In this document: positions 15,451-24,318 of the stretch, one piece after another
How positions within the stretch are numbered: position 1 is the first letter of the stretch
How the letters are laid out: each line of letters opens with the position of its first letter
Source of the DNA: G963665925 sp963678925
GTDB lineage: Bacteria; Bacillota; Clostridia; Peptostreptococcales; Acidaminobacteraceae
Assembly (NCBI GenBank): GCA_963678925.1
Contig: OY787533.1
Span: 4,588,001 to 4,652,000 of the forward strand
Direction: 5' to 3'
Length of the DNA: 64,000 nucleotides
Notes under the pieces: generated by a model
Database searches by the model: none
What the model saw: only the letters and a program-made list of their open reading frames with translations
What the model was told of the DNA's origin: nothing
Program-made: the position numbers and the translations under genes

Positions 15451-16512
15451 CTACGACTCACATACCTTCTCAATGTAATTTGACGTTGTTAACGACAGCA
15501 AAGCCCCATATTCGAGCTTAAACTCAACAATATCTCCAACTTTATATTCTCTGTTGGCATCTGATAGGTTCAACAGAAGATGGTCACTCGATGATCCCAA
15601 AATCTCAATACCCTCGTCAAGAGGAATCAGATTGGACGGATCCACATCCTGTTTACCCACTGCGCAGATTGCACGCAGCAGCATGCCTTTATCTTCAAAA
15701 GTCGGCGTGTTGCCAAAAGCATCCATCCCAATTCTACCAATCGGCTTGGAGCCCTTTGTTTTCATCTCTATAATTTCAGCCTGAAGCTTGAATGCGTCAT
15801 CGTATGTACCTTCAACAGCGTCACCAAAAGCGGTTTCTCTGCCCAGCACAATGATTTCTCCCATTCTGAGGTTATTGACCTTGCTTGGCATCATTTCTCT
15901 CTCCAGCATATAGAAAGAGCTTGAATTGCCACCTGTAACCATCTGCAGCTTTATGTCATACTTGCCTTCAATAGACTCAGCCAGCTGACATAGCTGTCCA
16001 ATGTTCTTTTCATCAGGCATGACACCGCCATAACAAGTGAGGTTAACCCCCAGGCCGTACAACTGAATCCCTTCAACTTGAAGTATTTCCGCAACAGTGC
16101 TCTCGACCTTGTCAGGCAGAACCCCTTCTCTAAGGTCGCCCAGGTCTGTCATTAGCACGATGTTGTGGCTCTTTTGCTGCTTAACAGCTGCAGCGCCAAG
16201 TGCACGAATCGTTTCGATTTCCGAGTTCAGACTGATATCCGCGTATTTGACAACCTCATCAGCTTGAGAAATCATTGGAAGTCTGAGAAGAACCTTCTTC
16301 ACAGCCATGTTTTCAAGCTTTTTAAGATTCTCCACACGAGAGTCTGCAAGAAACTTAACGCCACCGTCCACCATTGCCTGAGCTGCTTCAGGAATGGCAC
16401 AAAACACCTTGGTTACACCCATGATATCAATATCATGCGCTTTGCAGGCATCGGCAATCGTCTTTGCATTGTGCCTTAGCTTTTTTATATCGATTGTGAC
16501 TCTTGGATACAT
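15451..16512 (-). CDS. orr: Ornithine racemase
   Basis: PLP enzyme that converts L-ornithine to D-ornithine, the substrate of the 4,5-aminomutase encoded upstream. At 353 residues it has the alanine-racemase-like N-terminal barrel with the PLP lysine near K35 (MGVTKVFC). The C-terminal domain carries the ILGSSSDHL block, typical of the ornithine/amino-acid racemase family. GGGGGGA precedes the ATG. Neighbouring ora, ort and ord genes make the substrate assignment secure. Confidence 0.93.
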   Translation of the reverse strand: MYPRVTIDIKKLRHNAKTIADACKAHDIDIMGVTKVFCAIPEAAQAMVDGGVKFLADSRVENLKKLENMAVKKVLLRLPMISQADEVVKYADISLNSEIETIRALGAAAVKQQKSHNIVLMTDLGDLREGVLPDKVESTVAEILQVEGIQLYGLGVNLTCYGGVMPDEKNIGQLCQLAESIEGKYDIKLQMVTGGNSSSFYMLEREMMPSKVNNLRMGEIIVLGRETAFGDAVEGTYDDAFKLQAEIIEMKTKGSKPIGRIGMDAFGNTPTFEDKGMLLRAICAVGKQDVDPSNLIPLDEGIEILGSSSDHLLLNLSDANREYKVGDIVEFKLEYGALLSLTTSNYIEKVCES

Positions 16513-16535
16513 AAAATCCCCCCTGTACTAAGAAA

Positions 16536-16562
16536 AGGCTGCCGTACACATGCACAGCAGCC
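16536..16562 (-). terminator. Intercistronic stem-loop between mutL-like gene and orr
   Basis: On the minus strand GGCTGC and GCAGCC arms are followed by TTTTCTT. It lies inside the operon, 24 bases before the orr start. It could attenuate orr or protect the upstream mRNA 3' end. Confidence 0.55.
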
Positions 16563-16574
16563 CGATTCTATAAA

Positions 16575-17948
16575 TCAAATCAGTTTCAGGCTCTTTTTCA
16601 TAAGCAATAGTGCTGCTTCGGGATATTCTTTTGAAAGAACACCAAGAGATGCCATAATATAGTCATTGTCCACAAGAATCTTGCTCTCCGAATTCGGGAG
16701 CAATTTGTCGCCCCTATTTGATAGTGCGATTTTTTGCATTATTTCAACGCGGTTTGGCAGACGCGTCAATGCGCCGCCCGTTCCAACAATATACTGAATG
16801 CCTGTAAGGTCTTTTCCTTCGGCAACTGTCTTCTTACCGGAACCGCCATATAAGTCTCTGAACCCCCCGGCATGTCTATGTGCCGCAAGTACAACCGCTT
16901 CCTCTGTAAGACGCTCTACAAACTGCTTCTGCAGGTCTGTGAGCGGAATTGGCTGGTGACCATCGATCAGTTCGTTTACAGCTTCCTCTGTAAGCGCCAG
17001 ATCTTTAGCAATTCTATCGACGCCAATCAGTTCGACAACATTTTTCATGTTGACATAAACCCCTAGGTCACCTTCAACGGTTCTCTTGGCAACGGGTTCT
17101 GGGCTGATCAGGATTCGATTCACTTCTTCCGAACCGTCTGTAACAGAGTGAAGGTCCGTTGTCGCACCTCCAACATCCAAAGTGATGAGATCCCCGATTT
17201 CGCTTTTCAAAAGCTTTGAGGCCTCCATGACAGAACCTGGCGTAGGAACAATATGACCACTGACTACTTCGTGAATATGTTCCATTCCCGGTGCATGGAT
17301 GATGTGTTTTTCAAACACATCCTGAATAACCTTCCGTGTCGGTTCAACATTTAATATATCAATCTTTGGGTAGACATTTTCAACTATGAACAAAAGATCC
17401 AACTTACCGACTTCATCAAAGATTTCCTTGATTTCCTCATGGTTTTGTACGTTTCCTGCGTAGATGACAGGTACATCCAAATCCATCTGTGCGACTATTT
17501 CCGCATTGTGAATCGCTGTATCGCGCTCTCCGAAGTCAACGCCCCCGGCTATGAGGATAATGTTTGGTTTTACTTCCATGATTTTCTTCTTGTCCGACCG
17601 ACGCAGTTTACCCGCTGTTACCAGATGGATATTTGCACCTGCGCCCAGTGCAGCTTCTCGTGCTGCCTTGGCAGTCATATCATAAACCAGTCCGTGTACT
17701 GTCATTTTAAGACCGCCAGCCGCTGAAGATGTCGCCATAAGCTCATCGTATTCCAGTTCGTCTATGTTCATGTTTCTTTTGAGACTCTCTATGGCCCCGT
17801 TGACACCTATGCGTACATCGCCCTCTAGAACGGATGTGGGTGCCTGGCCTTGACCGATAAACTTAGGATCGTTTGTATGAAGATCATTGAAAGCGTTGAC
17901 AACCGTTGTCGTACTTCCTATTTCTGCTACTAAAACGTCAACTCTCAT
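16575..17948 (-). CDS. GlmL/MutL-related protein of ornithine degradation
   Basis: A 457-residue ASKHA-fold ATPase of the glutamate-mutase MutL/GlmL family. Phosphate-binding blocks are visible: AEIGSTTTVVNAF near the N-terminus and LITLDVGGATTDLHS in the middle. Such proteins accompany adenosylcobalamin aminomutases, and a reactivase or cofactor-loading role is usually proposed. The gene lies between oraE and orr, the place it occupies in clostridial ornithine clusters as I recall them. The ATG at 17948 is 8 bases after GAAGGA; another in-frame ATG lies 9 bases upstream. Confidence 0.88.
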   Translation of the reverse strand: MRVDVLVAEIGSTTTVVNAFNDLHTNDPKFIGQGQAPTSVLEGDVRIGVNGAIESLKRNMNIDELEYDELMATSSAAGGLKMTVHGLVYDMTAKAAREAALGAGANIHLVTAGKLRRSDKKKIMEVKPNIILIAGGVDFGERDTAIHNAEIVAQMDLDVPVIYAGNVQNHEEIKEIFDEVGKLDLLFIVENVYPKIDILNVEPTRKVIQDVFEKHIIHAPGMEHIHEVVSGHIVPTPGSVMEASKLLKSEIGDLITLDVGGATTDLHSVTDGSEEVNRILISPEPVAKRTVEGDLGVYVNMKNVVELIGVDRIAKDLALTEEAVNELIDGHQPIPLTDLQKQFVERLTEEAVVLAAHRHAGGFRDLYGGSGKKTVAEGKDLTGIQYIVGTGGALTRLPNRVEIMQKIALSNRGDKLLPNSESKILVDNDYIMASLGVLSKEYPEAALLLMKKSLKLI

Positions 17949-18012
17949 AATCTGCATCCTTCTTTCTGATCCTCAGATGATCAAGTTATTTCTTTAACCA
18001 AATATGCAAAAT

Positions 18013-18049
18013 GCACTCAGTTTCCATGCAGGACATGTCCACCGAGTGC
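18013..18049 (-). other. Intercistronic stem-loop between oraE and mutL-like gene
   Basis: GCACTCGGT and ACTGAGTGC arms, with one G-T pair, enclose a region containing the palindrome GGACATGTCC. A short T-rich stretch follows on the minus strand. It probably affects mRNA stability or the oraE/mutL expression ratio. Confidence 0.55.
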
Positions 18050-18123
18050 ATCAATTACACTTGGTCAGCCAGAAAGCCCTGACATCTGACCATATATACT
18101 TATTCCAATTATTTTAAGGGTGA

Positions 18124-20331
18124 TTATTCGCCCTTGATTTCTCTTCTACGCTTAACCATTGCTGTAGCAACGTGAACACCCTTTGTACCTCTTCCGAAGC
18201 CAGCGTCCATACCGTTCTTAACAGCCAGTTCAGGCGTAACCTGAGTACCACCAGCACAGATTACAAGCTTATCACGAACACCTTTTTCAATTGCATATTC
18301 GTGGATACGCTTCATGTTCTTGTAGTGGATGTCGTCGTGCGAAATGATTGTTGAAGCAAGAATTGCATCTGCATTAAGCTCGATAGCTGCGTCAACAAGC
18401 TTTTCAACTGGGCATGAAGTTCCAAGGTATTCAACCTGTACGCCCCACTTCTCAATACCACCATGCTTGATGTCGATTACTTCACGAAGACCAACAGAGT
18501 GCTCATCTTCGCCAACAGTAGCTGCAACAACCTTCATTGGGTTTGCTTCCATTTCAGTCCAAAGCTCTTCATTTGAGAAGATTTCTGGCTCTGGTGGAAT
18601 CTCCAGCTTAGAAATATCAACAGTGAAGTCCAGCTTGCCTTTTACCTGAATACGTGAACCTTCAGCACCGTGAAGCACTTCACAGTGAATCATTTCAGGA
18701 TCTTGAAGATTCATATGCTTAGCAAACTGCAGTGCAGCTGCTTGAGCTACACGAGGCTCTGTAGGCAGGAATAGTTCAACGACAACTGTACCGTCTGCCA
18801 GCCACTCAACCTCAGGCTTGATCAGGCTAGAGTTTCTGAACGCTTCATTTTCATCCATACGGACATTTACGTTATCTGTCTCATCCAGCTCATCGATGTA
18901 GATGATCTTATCTGGATTTTCGAAAGTACCGCCACCAATCAGGTCAGCTGGTTCACTTGCACCGTATTGAGCGATATTGTTGTTGCCGTAGTGTGCAGTT
19001 ACAGGTGCCATGTAGTCGTCATCACGCTTGTAAACAGAACCAGCGCCGATGCCGCCTTCGATTTGACGTGCAATACCGTCACCATTACGCTCTGGGTATT
19101 CGCCTGAGTCTACGAAGAAGCCTTTTTCAACTGCTTCGAAGTAACCGCCTACTTCGATCATTTCTTCAAGGTAAAGAACTGATCTTTCGTGAAGTTCTCT
19201 AACCTTGTCACGAAGGTAACCTTCGTCTCTAAGTTCAACCATTTCCATAAGTCCGTCCATACCCACCAGTGACTGCTTAGCAGTATCACAAGCTTCGATG
19301 TTGTACATATGCCATGGCACGTTACGGCCTTCATCCGGTGTGATTGTTGACTGGATGTCAGCACGTGTCAGTTTGGAAATCATCATGTTCATCACGTGTG
19401 TTACTGTTGCTTCACGAGATGATGATGTAACGTATTTTGTATTTTGCTGCGCACGCATTCTGTACTCTGTGAAGAATTCACGAAGTGCAACTGCGTATGG
19501 CAGGTCATAGCGCATACAAGGGATTGGTGCCGCAGTCGGAGGAACTGTCGATAGACAGATGTTACCCTTCTCCATGCCTACTTTATGTGAGAAGATTGAG
19601 TTCAGACCATGCTGTACAATCAGCTCTGGCATAACTTTCCAAGCGTCACGTGCAGTCGCGTTTGCATTGTGTGCGCCGTCAATTTGAGCCATGTCAGCCC
19701 ATGCCATAATTCGCTTAGATTCAGCAGCATCGACAAAAGAACGAACCATGTTTACGTTTCTGTAAAGAACGTTGTACTGTGGATCCTGGTGAGCGCCGTT
19801 TACGCCTTCTTCTGCAAACATTACCGCGATGTCAGGACCAGCAACACCTGATACGTATGAATGGTAGTTGATTGGACGACCAACCTCATCTTCAATCATA
19901 TCCAGTGCTTTTCTATGTGCACGAACTTGCTTACGTGTGATTGGAACACCGCCAATACCTTGTGGTGAACCTTCAATCAGACCATCATAGTGAGACTGTC
20001 CAGCTGTACGGATAACCATGATATGGTCAGCACCATGCCATGCAGTCATACGCATACGACGGATGTCGTCTTCAAAACGGCCTGATGCGATTTCAGTCGT
20101 AATAACTTCCTGTGGCTGTGGATCAAGGTTTTCGAAGTATTGAACTGCAGCAGGAATACCAATGCTGTTCTCTAGAGGCTTAGAGCAATCTTTGAACGTA
20201 TGACCGCCCATTTGAAGGTCTTCAACCTTTTCTCTCCAAGTCCAACCACGTCTTCTTGGTCGGTAATTTTCAAGATCCGTAAGAATCTCACGTACGTCCA
20301 TTTTATCTGTTGGATTTAGCTTCTTTGTCAT
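18124..20331 (-). CDS. oraE: D-ornithine 4,5-aminomutase, large subunit
   Basis: Adenosylcobalamin- and PLP-dependent enzyme that converts D-ornithine to 2,4-diaminopentanoate, acting with OraS. It has 735 residues. The C-terminal Rossmann domain (from about 600) carries the B12-binding DEHSVG with His about 611. The PLP lysine is in VIDIKHGG at about K622; these sit 11 residues apart, as for H618 and K629 of the Clostridium sticklandii enzyme. The remainder is the TIM-barrel and the long OraE-specific insertions. GGGAGG precedes the ATG, which follows the oraS stop by 2 bases. Confidence 0.97.
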   Translation of the reverse strand: MTKKLNPTDKMDVREILTDLENYRPRRRGWTWREKVEDLQMGGHTFKDCSKPLENSIGIPAAVQYFENLDPQPQEVITTEIASGRFEDDIRRMRMTAWHGADHIMVIRTAGQSHYDGLIEGSPQGIGGVPITRKQVRAHRKALDMIEDEVGRPINYHSYVSGVAGPDIAVMFAEEGVNGAHQDPQYNVLYRNVNMVRSFVDAAESKRIMAWADMAQIDGAHNANATARDAWKVMPELIVQHGLNSIFSHKVGMEKGNICLSTVPPTAAPIPCMRYDLPYAVALREFFTEYRMRAQQNTKYVTSSSREATVTHVMNMMISKLTRADIQSTITPDEGRNVPWHMYNIEACDTAKQSLVGMDGLMEMVELRDEGYLRDKVRELHERSVLYLEEMIEVGGYFEAVEKGFFVDSGEYPERNGDGIARQIEGGIGAGSVYKRDDDYMAPVTAHYGNNNIAQYGASEPADLIGGGTFENPDKIIYIDELDETDNVNVRMDENEAFRNSSLIKPEVEWLADGTVVVELFLPTEPRVAQAAALQFAKHMNLQDPEMIHCEVLHGAEGSRIQVKGKLDFTVDISKLEIPPEPEIFSNEELWTEMEANPMKVVAATVGEDEHSVGLREVIDIKHGGIEKWGVQVEYLGTSCPVEKLVDAAIELNADAILASTIISHDDIHYKNMKRIHEYAIEKGVRDKLVICAGGTQVTPELAVKNGMDAGFGRGTKGVHVATAMVKRRREIKGE

Positions 20332-20333
20332 GA

Positions 20334-20708
20334 TTACTTACCTCCCTTGAAGATTTTCACTGCGTCTTCCCAGTGTTTGCCGTCCATTAGCTCAAGGCCG
20401 CAAGCACGAATATCCATGTTCTTTTCTTTAGCAACACGGTAAATCACATGACCTACACCTTTGCCCATTAGACCGTGGTCGATTGCCTGCTCCACTAGAG
20501 GCTTAGCTTCAAGACTTGAGAATCCCATACGTAGAAGTACAGAACGCTCAACCGATGGAGACGTGTGTGTCTTCGCCAGATCAAGAAGTGGATCCACTAC
20601 TTTTTCAGCAAGTTCCCAGAAGCGCGCTTTCAGTTCTTCGTCGCTCAGGTTTTCAAGATGCTTACGACGTGCTGCGTAATCATCTTCTCTCTTCATTAGA
20701 CCTTTCAT
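20334..20708 (-). CDS. oraS: D-ornithine 4,5-aminomutase, small subunit
   Basis: The small helical partner of OraE, 124 residues from the ATG at 20708. That start follows GGAGGG with good spacing; an upstream in-frame start would add 17 residues without a better site. The sequence matches the known small subunit in length and in blocks such as EDDYAARRKHLENLSDEEL and the C-terminal ELMDGKHWEDAVK. It lies directly before oraE and after ortB. Confidence 0.95.
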   Translation of the reverse strand: MKGLMKREDDYAARRKHLENLSDEELKARFWELAEKVVDPLLDLAKTHTSPSVERSVLLRMGFSSLEAKPLVEQAIDHGLMGKGVGHVIYRVAKEKNMDIRACGLELMDGKHWEDAVKIFKGGK

Positions 20709-20794
20709 CAAATCCCTCCGTTTTCTCACTACGGCGTGTATCTCACCAGAATACAGCACCAGTGTTTACATAATATATTTATGTCTTTCTATCT

Positions 20795-22213
20795 CTATTT
20801 TACTGAAGCGCCAAGAGCCTTGAGTGCTTCAAGTACATATGCTTCGTCAGTTCTAGTATCGTCAATCAGGAAGTCAACATCTGCTTTTGAAAGCTCGCCA
20901 TTGGAACTTTGAGCAACTGCGTTCTTGATAAGCGACTTTTTAATCTTATCCAGATCAAGGTCATTGACTTTAATGCAGTTAGGATGCTCAGGCATGATGA
21001 TTGTTGTGCCTGGAACTTCTTCTTGAGGATTGCCAAACTTCACTTCAATACCATTGTCTCTAGCAAATGACAGCTGAGGCTGAATGTGCTTGCCAGCGCC
21101 AGTATATTCAGTTTCCTGAACGATGATGATTTGATCCTCATCCATTTCCTGTGCCAGTGCAAATGCAGCAGCAAGTGATGTATTTCCAGCCGGACCTCTT
21201 TCCATGCCTTCGATTTGAGCAAGAACTTCAGTCATGTAGAATACTTCGCCCTGCTTCACAGTCACATATCTGTCCATATATCTTAGTGGACGTGCAGCAG
21301 ATCTTGGTACATCTGAACGGTCAGGCCATGTTGAGAATGGAATACCAAATCCAGTATGTCCTGTTGTAAATGATTTTCTGTTAAATTGCTTGTCGCTTGC
21401 CATGTGAAGACCGCTAAGGTCTACCGATGCGCCAACAACTTGAACATCTGTAGCGCCAGCTTTAATCAGACCACGTGCTGTTCCTGTCAGGTTACCGCCA
21501 CCAGCATTTGTACAAACAACAACGTCTGGGTCACGGCCTACCATCTCACGCATTTGAATTGCAAGCTCGTATCCAAGTGTTTCAACACCTGCAATACCGA
21601 ATGGTGTGTAAAGTGATGCATTGAAGTATCCTGTCTCTTCAAGAAGCGTCAGGAATGTGTAGAATAATTCAGGACCTACTGTCAGCTGAACAACTTCAGC
21701 GCCATAAGCCTCGCACTTTCTTGCTTTTTCAATAATTTCAGGCTGTCCCTTGTACTCAGAGTCAAAGCACTCCTGAACGATGATACATTTTAGGCCGTGA
21801 ATTGCTGCCTGTGACGCTACCGCTGCACCATAATTTCCTGAAGTTGCTGCGATAACACCCTTGTAGCCAAGCTTCTTAGCATGGTATACAGAACAAGCTG
21901 CACGTCTTGCCTTGTAGCTTCCAGATGGATTTGCCGCCTCGTCCTTAACGAAAATGCGTGCGCCTTTCCCTTGAGGAGCTACTTTTCTAGCAAGTTTAGT
22001 CAGGTTTTTCAGTTCGAAGATTGGTGTATTACCAACGCCGCCTGCTTTTTGAATTTCTTGAACTTCTTCAATTGTATAGCCAGTTTCCTTCATCATTTTT
22101 TCGTAGTCAAAACCAATACCTGCATTCTCAAATGCATCATAGTCAAGACCTACAGCTTCTTTCATGATTTCAGTTCTTCGGGCCATTACTGCTGAATAAG
22201 AATTATCCTTCAT
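20795..22213 (-). CDS. ortB: 2-amino-4-oxopentanoate thiolase, PLP subunit
   Basis: PLP-dependent subunit, 472 residues, that with OrtA cleaves 2-amino-4-oxopentanoate with CoA into alanine and acetyl-CoA. It has a fold-type II (threonine-synthase-like) sequence, with the Schiff-base lysine in NPSGSYKAR at about K101. A glycine-rich phosphate loop (CTNAGGGNLTG) follows. GGAGG is spaced for the ATG at 22213, which lies inside the ortA 3' end (11-base overlap). This overlap suggests coupled translation of the two subunits. Confidence 0.95.
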   Translation of the reverse strand: MKDNSYSAVMARRTEIMKEAVGLDYDAFENAGIGFDYEKMMKETGYTIEEVQEIQKAGGVGNTPIFELKNLTKLARKVAPQGKGARIFVKDEAANPSGSYKARRAACSVYHAKKLGYKGVIAATSGNYGAAVASQAAIHGLKCIIVQECFDSEYKGQPEIIEKARKCEAYGAEVVQLTVGPELFYTFLTLLEETGYFNASLYTPFGIAGVETLGYELAIQMREMVGRDPDVVVCTNAGGGNLTGTARGLIKAGATDVQVVGASVDLSGLHMASDKQFNRKSFTTGHTGFGIPFSTWPDRSDVPRSAARPLRYMDRYVTVKQGEVFYMTEVLAQIEGMERGPAGNTSLAAAFALAQEMDEDQIIIVQETEYTGAGKHIQPQLSFARDNGIEVKFGNPQEEVPGTTIIMPEHPNCIKVNDLDLDKIKKSLIKNAVAQSSNGELSKADVDFLIDDTRTDEAYVLEALKALGASVK

Positions 22214-22520
22214 TTGATTCACCTCCGAAGAGAATTTCACGGAGCTGAAGACCAATTTGCAGGAGCTCCGGCACGCAATTTCCAAAAGAGTGAGAGTATG
22301 TTGGCATAAGTTCCACCATCTCTCCTTCTGCTATACGACCTGTCAAAGTCTTTACTTTTACATGGTCACCAATTTCCGCTTCATCGGCCTGCAGAAAACC
22401 TTTTGTCCAGATTTCCAGCGGTACGGCCTTCGTGTCGTCCGGGATTTGTGGTGCGCGTTCTTCAGATGTTAAAACTGTTCCGTGTACACGTACCCAATCG
22501 CCTTTTCTGGCTGCTGCCAT
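22203..22520 (-). CDS. ortA: 2-amino-4-oxopentanoate thiolase, small subunit
   Basis: A 105-residue partner of OrtB. The sequence KGDWVRVHGTVLTSEERAPQ and the C-terminal FGNCVPELLQIG are characteristic of OrtA. AAGGAAGGTG precedes the ATG. It lies between ord and ortB in the order expected for the oxidative ornithine pathway. Confidence 0.94.
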   Translation of the reverse strand: MAAARKGDWVRVHGTVLTSEERAPQIPDDTKAVPLEIWTKGFLQADEAEIGDHVKVKTLTGRIAEGEMVELMPTYSHSFGNCVPELLQIGLQLREILFGGESNEG

Positions 22521-22578
22521 GCGAACACCTTCCTTCTAATATGATAGAGAGCGCATAAGCGCATTATTTACAAACAAC

Positions 22579-22625
22579 CTGCGAAATGACCTTTGAACGA
22601 TTGGCATTCTCCCGTCATTTCGCAG
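22579..22625 (-). other. Intercistronic stem-loop between ord and ortA
   Basis: CTGCGAAATGAC and GTCATTTCGCAG form a 12-bp perfect stem around a 23-base loop. No T-tract follows on the minus strand. It starts 17 bases after the ord stop and probably stabilises or separates the ord message. Confidence 0.65.
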
Positions 22626-22641
22626 ATGAAAATTTCAAATC

Positions 22642-23691
22642 TTATTTACAGAAGTTTCTGTAGTCGCCTGCTACGATTCTTGGAACAGGAAGGTCGATCA
22701 TTGTTTTCAGACCTGGGTCAGCATTGATTACTTGAGGAATCATGTTAACGCACATTGCGATTGTTCCTAGACCACCTTCAACCTCTGGAGAAGTTTTCAT
22801 GTTTACTTCTGGTGTGCCTTTTAGTGTAACGTAATCGCCAGTGAATGTGCCTTCCATTTCAGGTTCGATTTGCTGTGGGTGAATCATGTCGATCTTAACT
22901 TCACCATTGATATAGCCTTGACCCGTCATGTTAACGCCTGCAACATTACCCGCAGCAGCGAATCCGTATGGAGATTTTCTGTCAACTGTAGTTACGATTG
23001 GCTTCATTTGTTGCTCGAACTTGTCAACTTTCCAGCCAATAGCGTCTGCGATCATGCCAACTGATTCGTGGAAACCAACGTGGCCAGCTAGAGAACCGTC
23101 TTCAACACCTTTGTTGAACGCGTCAACTGTAATACCAACGCCTTGCTCTTCCATTACGGCAGGACCGAATGGAGAAAGTGAGTTAACACGCTTTGCTTCG
23201 ATGTGCTCAATATCAGTCATACAAGCTGTCATAACGCAAACCAGCATATCCATGATGTGACCTGGGTTGATACCAGTGCCTAGGATAGAAACGCCGTTTT
23301 CTTTAGCGATTTTGTCAAGCTCAGCAGCAAGCTCAGGGTTTTGAGCTTGTGGGTATGCCATTTCTTCAGCAGTTGAAATAACATTAACTTTTTGCTCAAG
23401 CGCATATTTCAGTCTTGGGAATGCCTTTTGTGTAAATGAATCAGTTGCACACAGTGCGATGTCACAGCACTTTTCAGTTAGAACTTCTTCGATATTAGGA
23501 TTGATAAGAACCTCTGGTGCGTCACCTCTGTCTAGGCCTAGAACATCACGGAAGTCCTTGCCAACACGGTCTGGATGTCTGTCACAAACACCAACGATTT
23601 CAACGCCTTCTCTTCTTTCAAGAACTTCTGCCATACCACTACCCATAGCGCCGAAGCCCCAGATTACAACTTTAACATTTTCTTTTCTCAT
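22642..23691 (-). CDS. ord: 2,4-diaminopentanoate dehydrogenase
   Basis: NAD(P)-dependent enzyme that oxidatively deaminates 2,4-diaminopentanoate to 2-amino-4-oxopentanoate. It has 349 residues. The Rossmann motif VVIWGFGAMGSGMAEVL is at the N-terminus, followed by a dihydrodipicolinate-reductase-like C-terminal domain (LGTGINPGHIMD). GGAGGG is spaced for the ATG at 23691; the open frame extends 51 bases upstream. It is the first gene after the sigma-54 promoter and so leads the ornithine operon. Confidence 0.95.
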   Translation of the reverse strand: MRKENVKVVIWGFGAMGSGMAEVLERREGVEIVGVCDRHPDRVGKDFRDVLGLDRGDAPEVLINPNIEEVLTEKCCDIALCATDSFTQKAFPRLKYALEQKVNVISTAEEMAYPQAQNPELAAELDKIAKENGVSILGTGINPGHIMDMLVCVMTACMTDIEHIEAKRVNSLSPFGPAVMEEQGVGITVDAFNKGVEDGSLAGHVGFHESVGMIADAIGWKVDKFEQQMKPIVTTVDRKSPYGFAAAGNVAGVNMTGQGYINGEVKIDMIHPQQIEPEMEGTFTGDYVTLKGTPEVNMKTSPEVEGGLGTIAMCVNMIPQVINADPGLKTMIDLPVPRIVAGDYRNFCK

Positions 23692-23721
23692 TTTAAGACC
23701 CTCCAAGTTTTTAACTATATA

Positions 23722-23748
23722 CTCGAAAGACAAGTCGTCCATTTCGAG
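23722..23748 (-). promoter_or_regulatory. Stem-loop in the ord leader
   Basis: CTCGAAA and TTTCGAG form a 7-bp perfect stem with a 13-base loop in the roughly 80-base untranslated leader between the sigma-54 promoter and ord. It is too far from the ribosome-binding site to block it; mRNA stability is the simplest role. Confidence 0.5.
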
Positions 23749-23781
23749 ATTTGTTTATCACTATAAGCCGCCAATATATAA

Positions 23782-23798
23782 CGCAAGTCGCGTGCCAA
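23782..23798 (-). promoter_or_regulatory. Sigma-54 (-24/-12) promoter of the ornithine operon
   Basis: The minus strand reads TTGGCACGCGACTTGCG. It has the invariant GG and GC with correct spacing and matches the consensus at every fixed position except the last base. The expected start is near 23771, giving a leader of about 80 bases before ord. A sigma-54 promoter needs an AAA activator bound upstream; palindromic sites lie at 24012-24179. Confidence 0.92.
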
Positions 23799-24011
23799 CT
23801 TTTTATTCGTGCATTTTTTTCTATTCCTTTTCAAAACCCCATGCTATCTAGGCGTGGAATTACCACTGAACGCATTGATATTACAGGGTCTTAGCTTAAG
23901 AAAACCCTTATCATCTTGTTTAAATGTCCAAAACGCTTCATGCATAGTTTTACATGAAAACGATTCCTTTTTGCATATAAATACGCATTTTGAAATTTTC
24001 TTCAATGAATG

Positions 24012-24050
24012 TGCAAATATATTTGCATGCTAAAAGCAAATATATTTGCG
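24012..24050. promoter_or_regulatory. Upstream activator sites, pair 1
   Basis: TGCAAATATATTTGCA (24012-24027) is a perfect 16-bp palindrome. AGCAAATATATTTGCG (24035-24050) contains the same 14-bp core. Their centres are 23 bp apart. They lie about 230-270 bp upstream of the sigma-54 promoter, a normal distance for an enhancer-type site. Confidence 0.85.
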
Positions 24051-24140
24051 TTTATCCCGCCTATACTTCAAAATCAAAATGCCCTGTTTTTAGGGGCTAC
24101 ATGGACATTAAATCCTCTTATTACAACATTCGTAGCTTCA

Positions 24141-24179
24141 TGCAAAAATATTTGCATGCAAAGTGCAAATATTTTTGCT
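24141..24179. promoter_or_regulatory. Upstream activator sites, pair 2
   Basis: TGCAAAAATATTTGCA (24141-24156) and TGCAAATATTTTTGCT (24164-24179) differ from the perfect palindrome of pair 1 by one and two bases. Their centres are again 23 bp apart, and the two pairs are 129 bp apart. Confidence 0.82.
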
Positions 24180-24211
24180 ATTCCATCAGAATATTTATGC
24201 TTATTTACAAT

Positions 24212-24241
24212 TTGTTCCATGTATTTTGAATTTAATATAAT
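24212..24241 (+). promoter_or_regulatory. Candidate promoter of the CheW-like gene
   Basis: TTGTTC and a perfect TATAAT are 18 bases apart, about 78 bases before the start codon. It lies next to the activator sites of the divergent ornithine operon, so the two could influence each other. Confidence 0.55.
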
Positions 24242-24318
24242 TTAGCAAGCAATCTTTAGAATTTTGATTATTTTCTGATATTTTGAACATCAATAGATAT
24301 AGATGGAGGTGTTGAGAT

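Noticed and set aside
23972..23987. Fifth activator palindrome upstream of ord
   Set aside because: TGCATATAAATACGCA matches only 12 of 16 positions and has no partner at 23-bp spacing.
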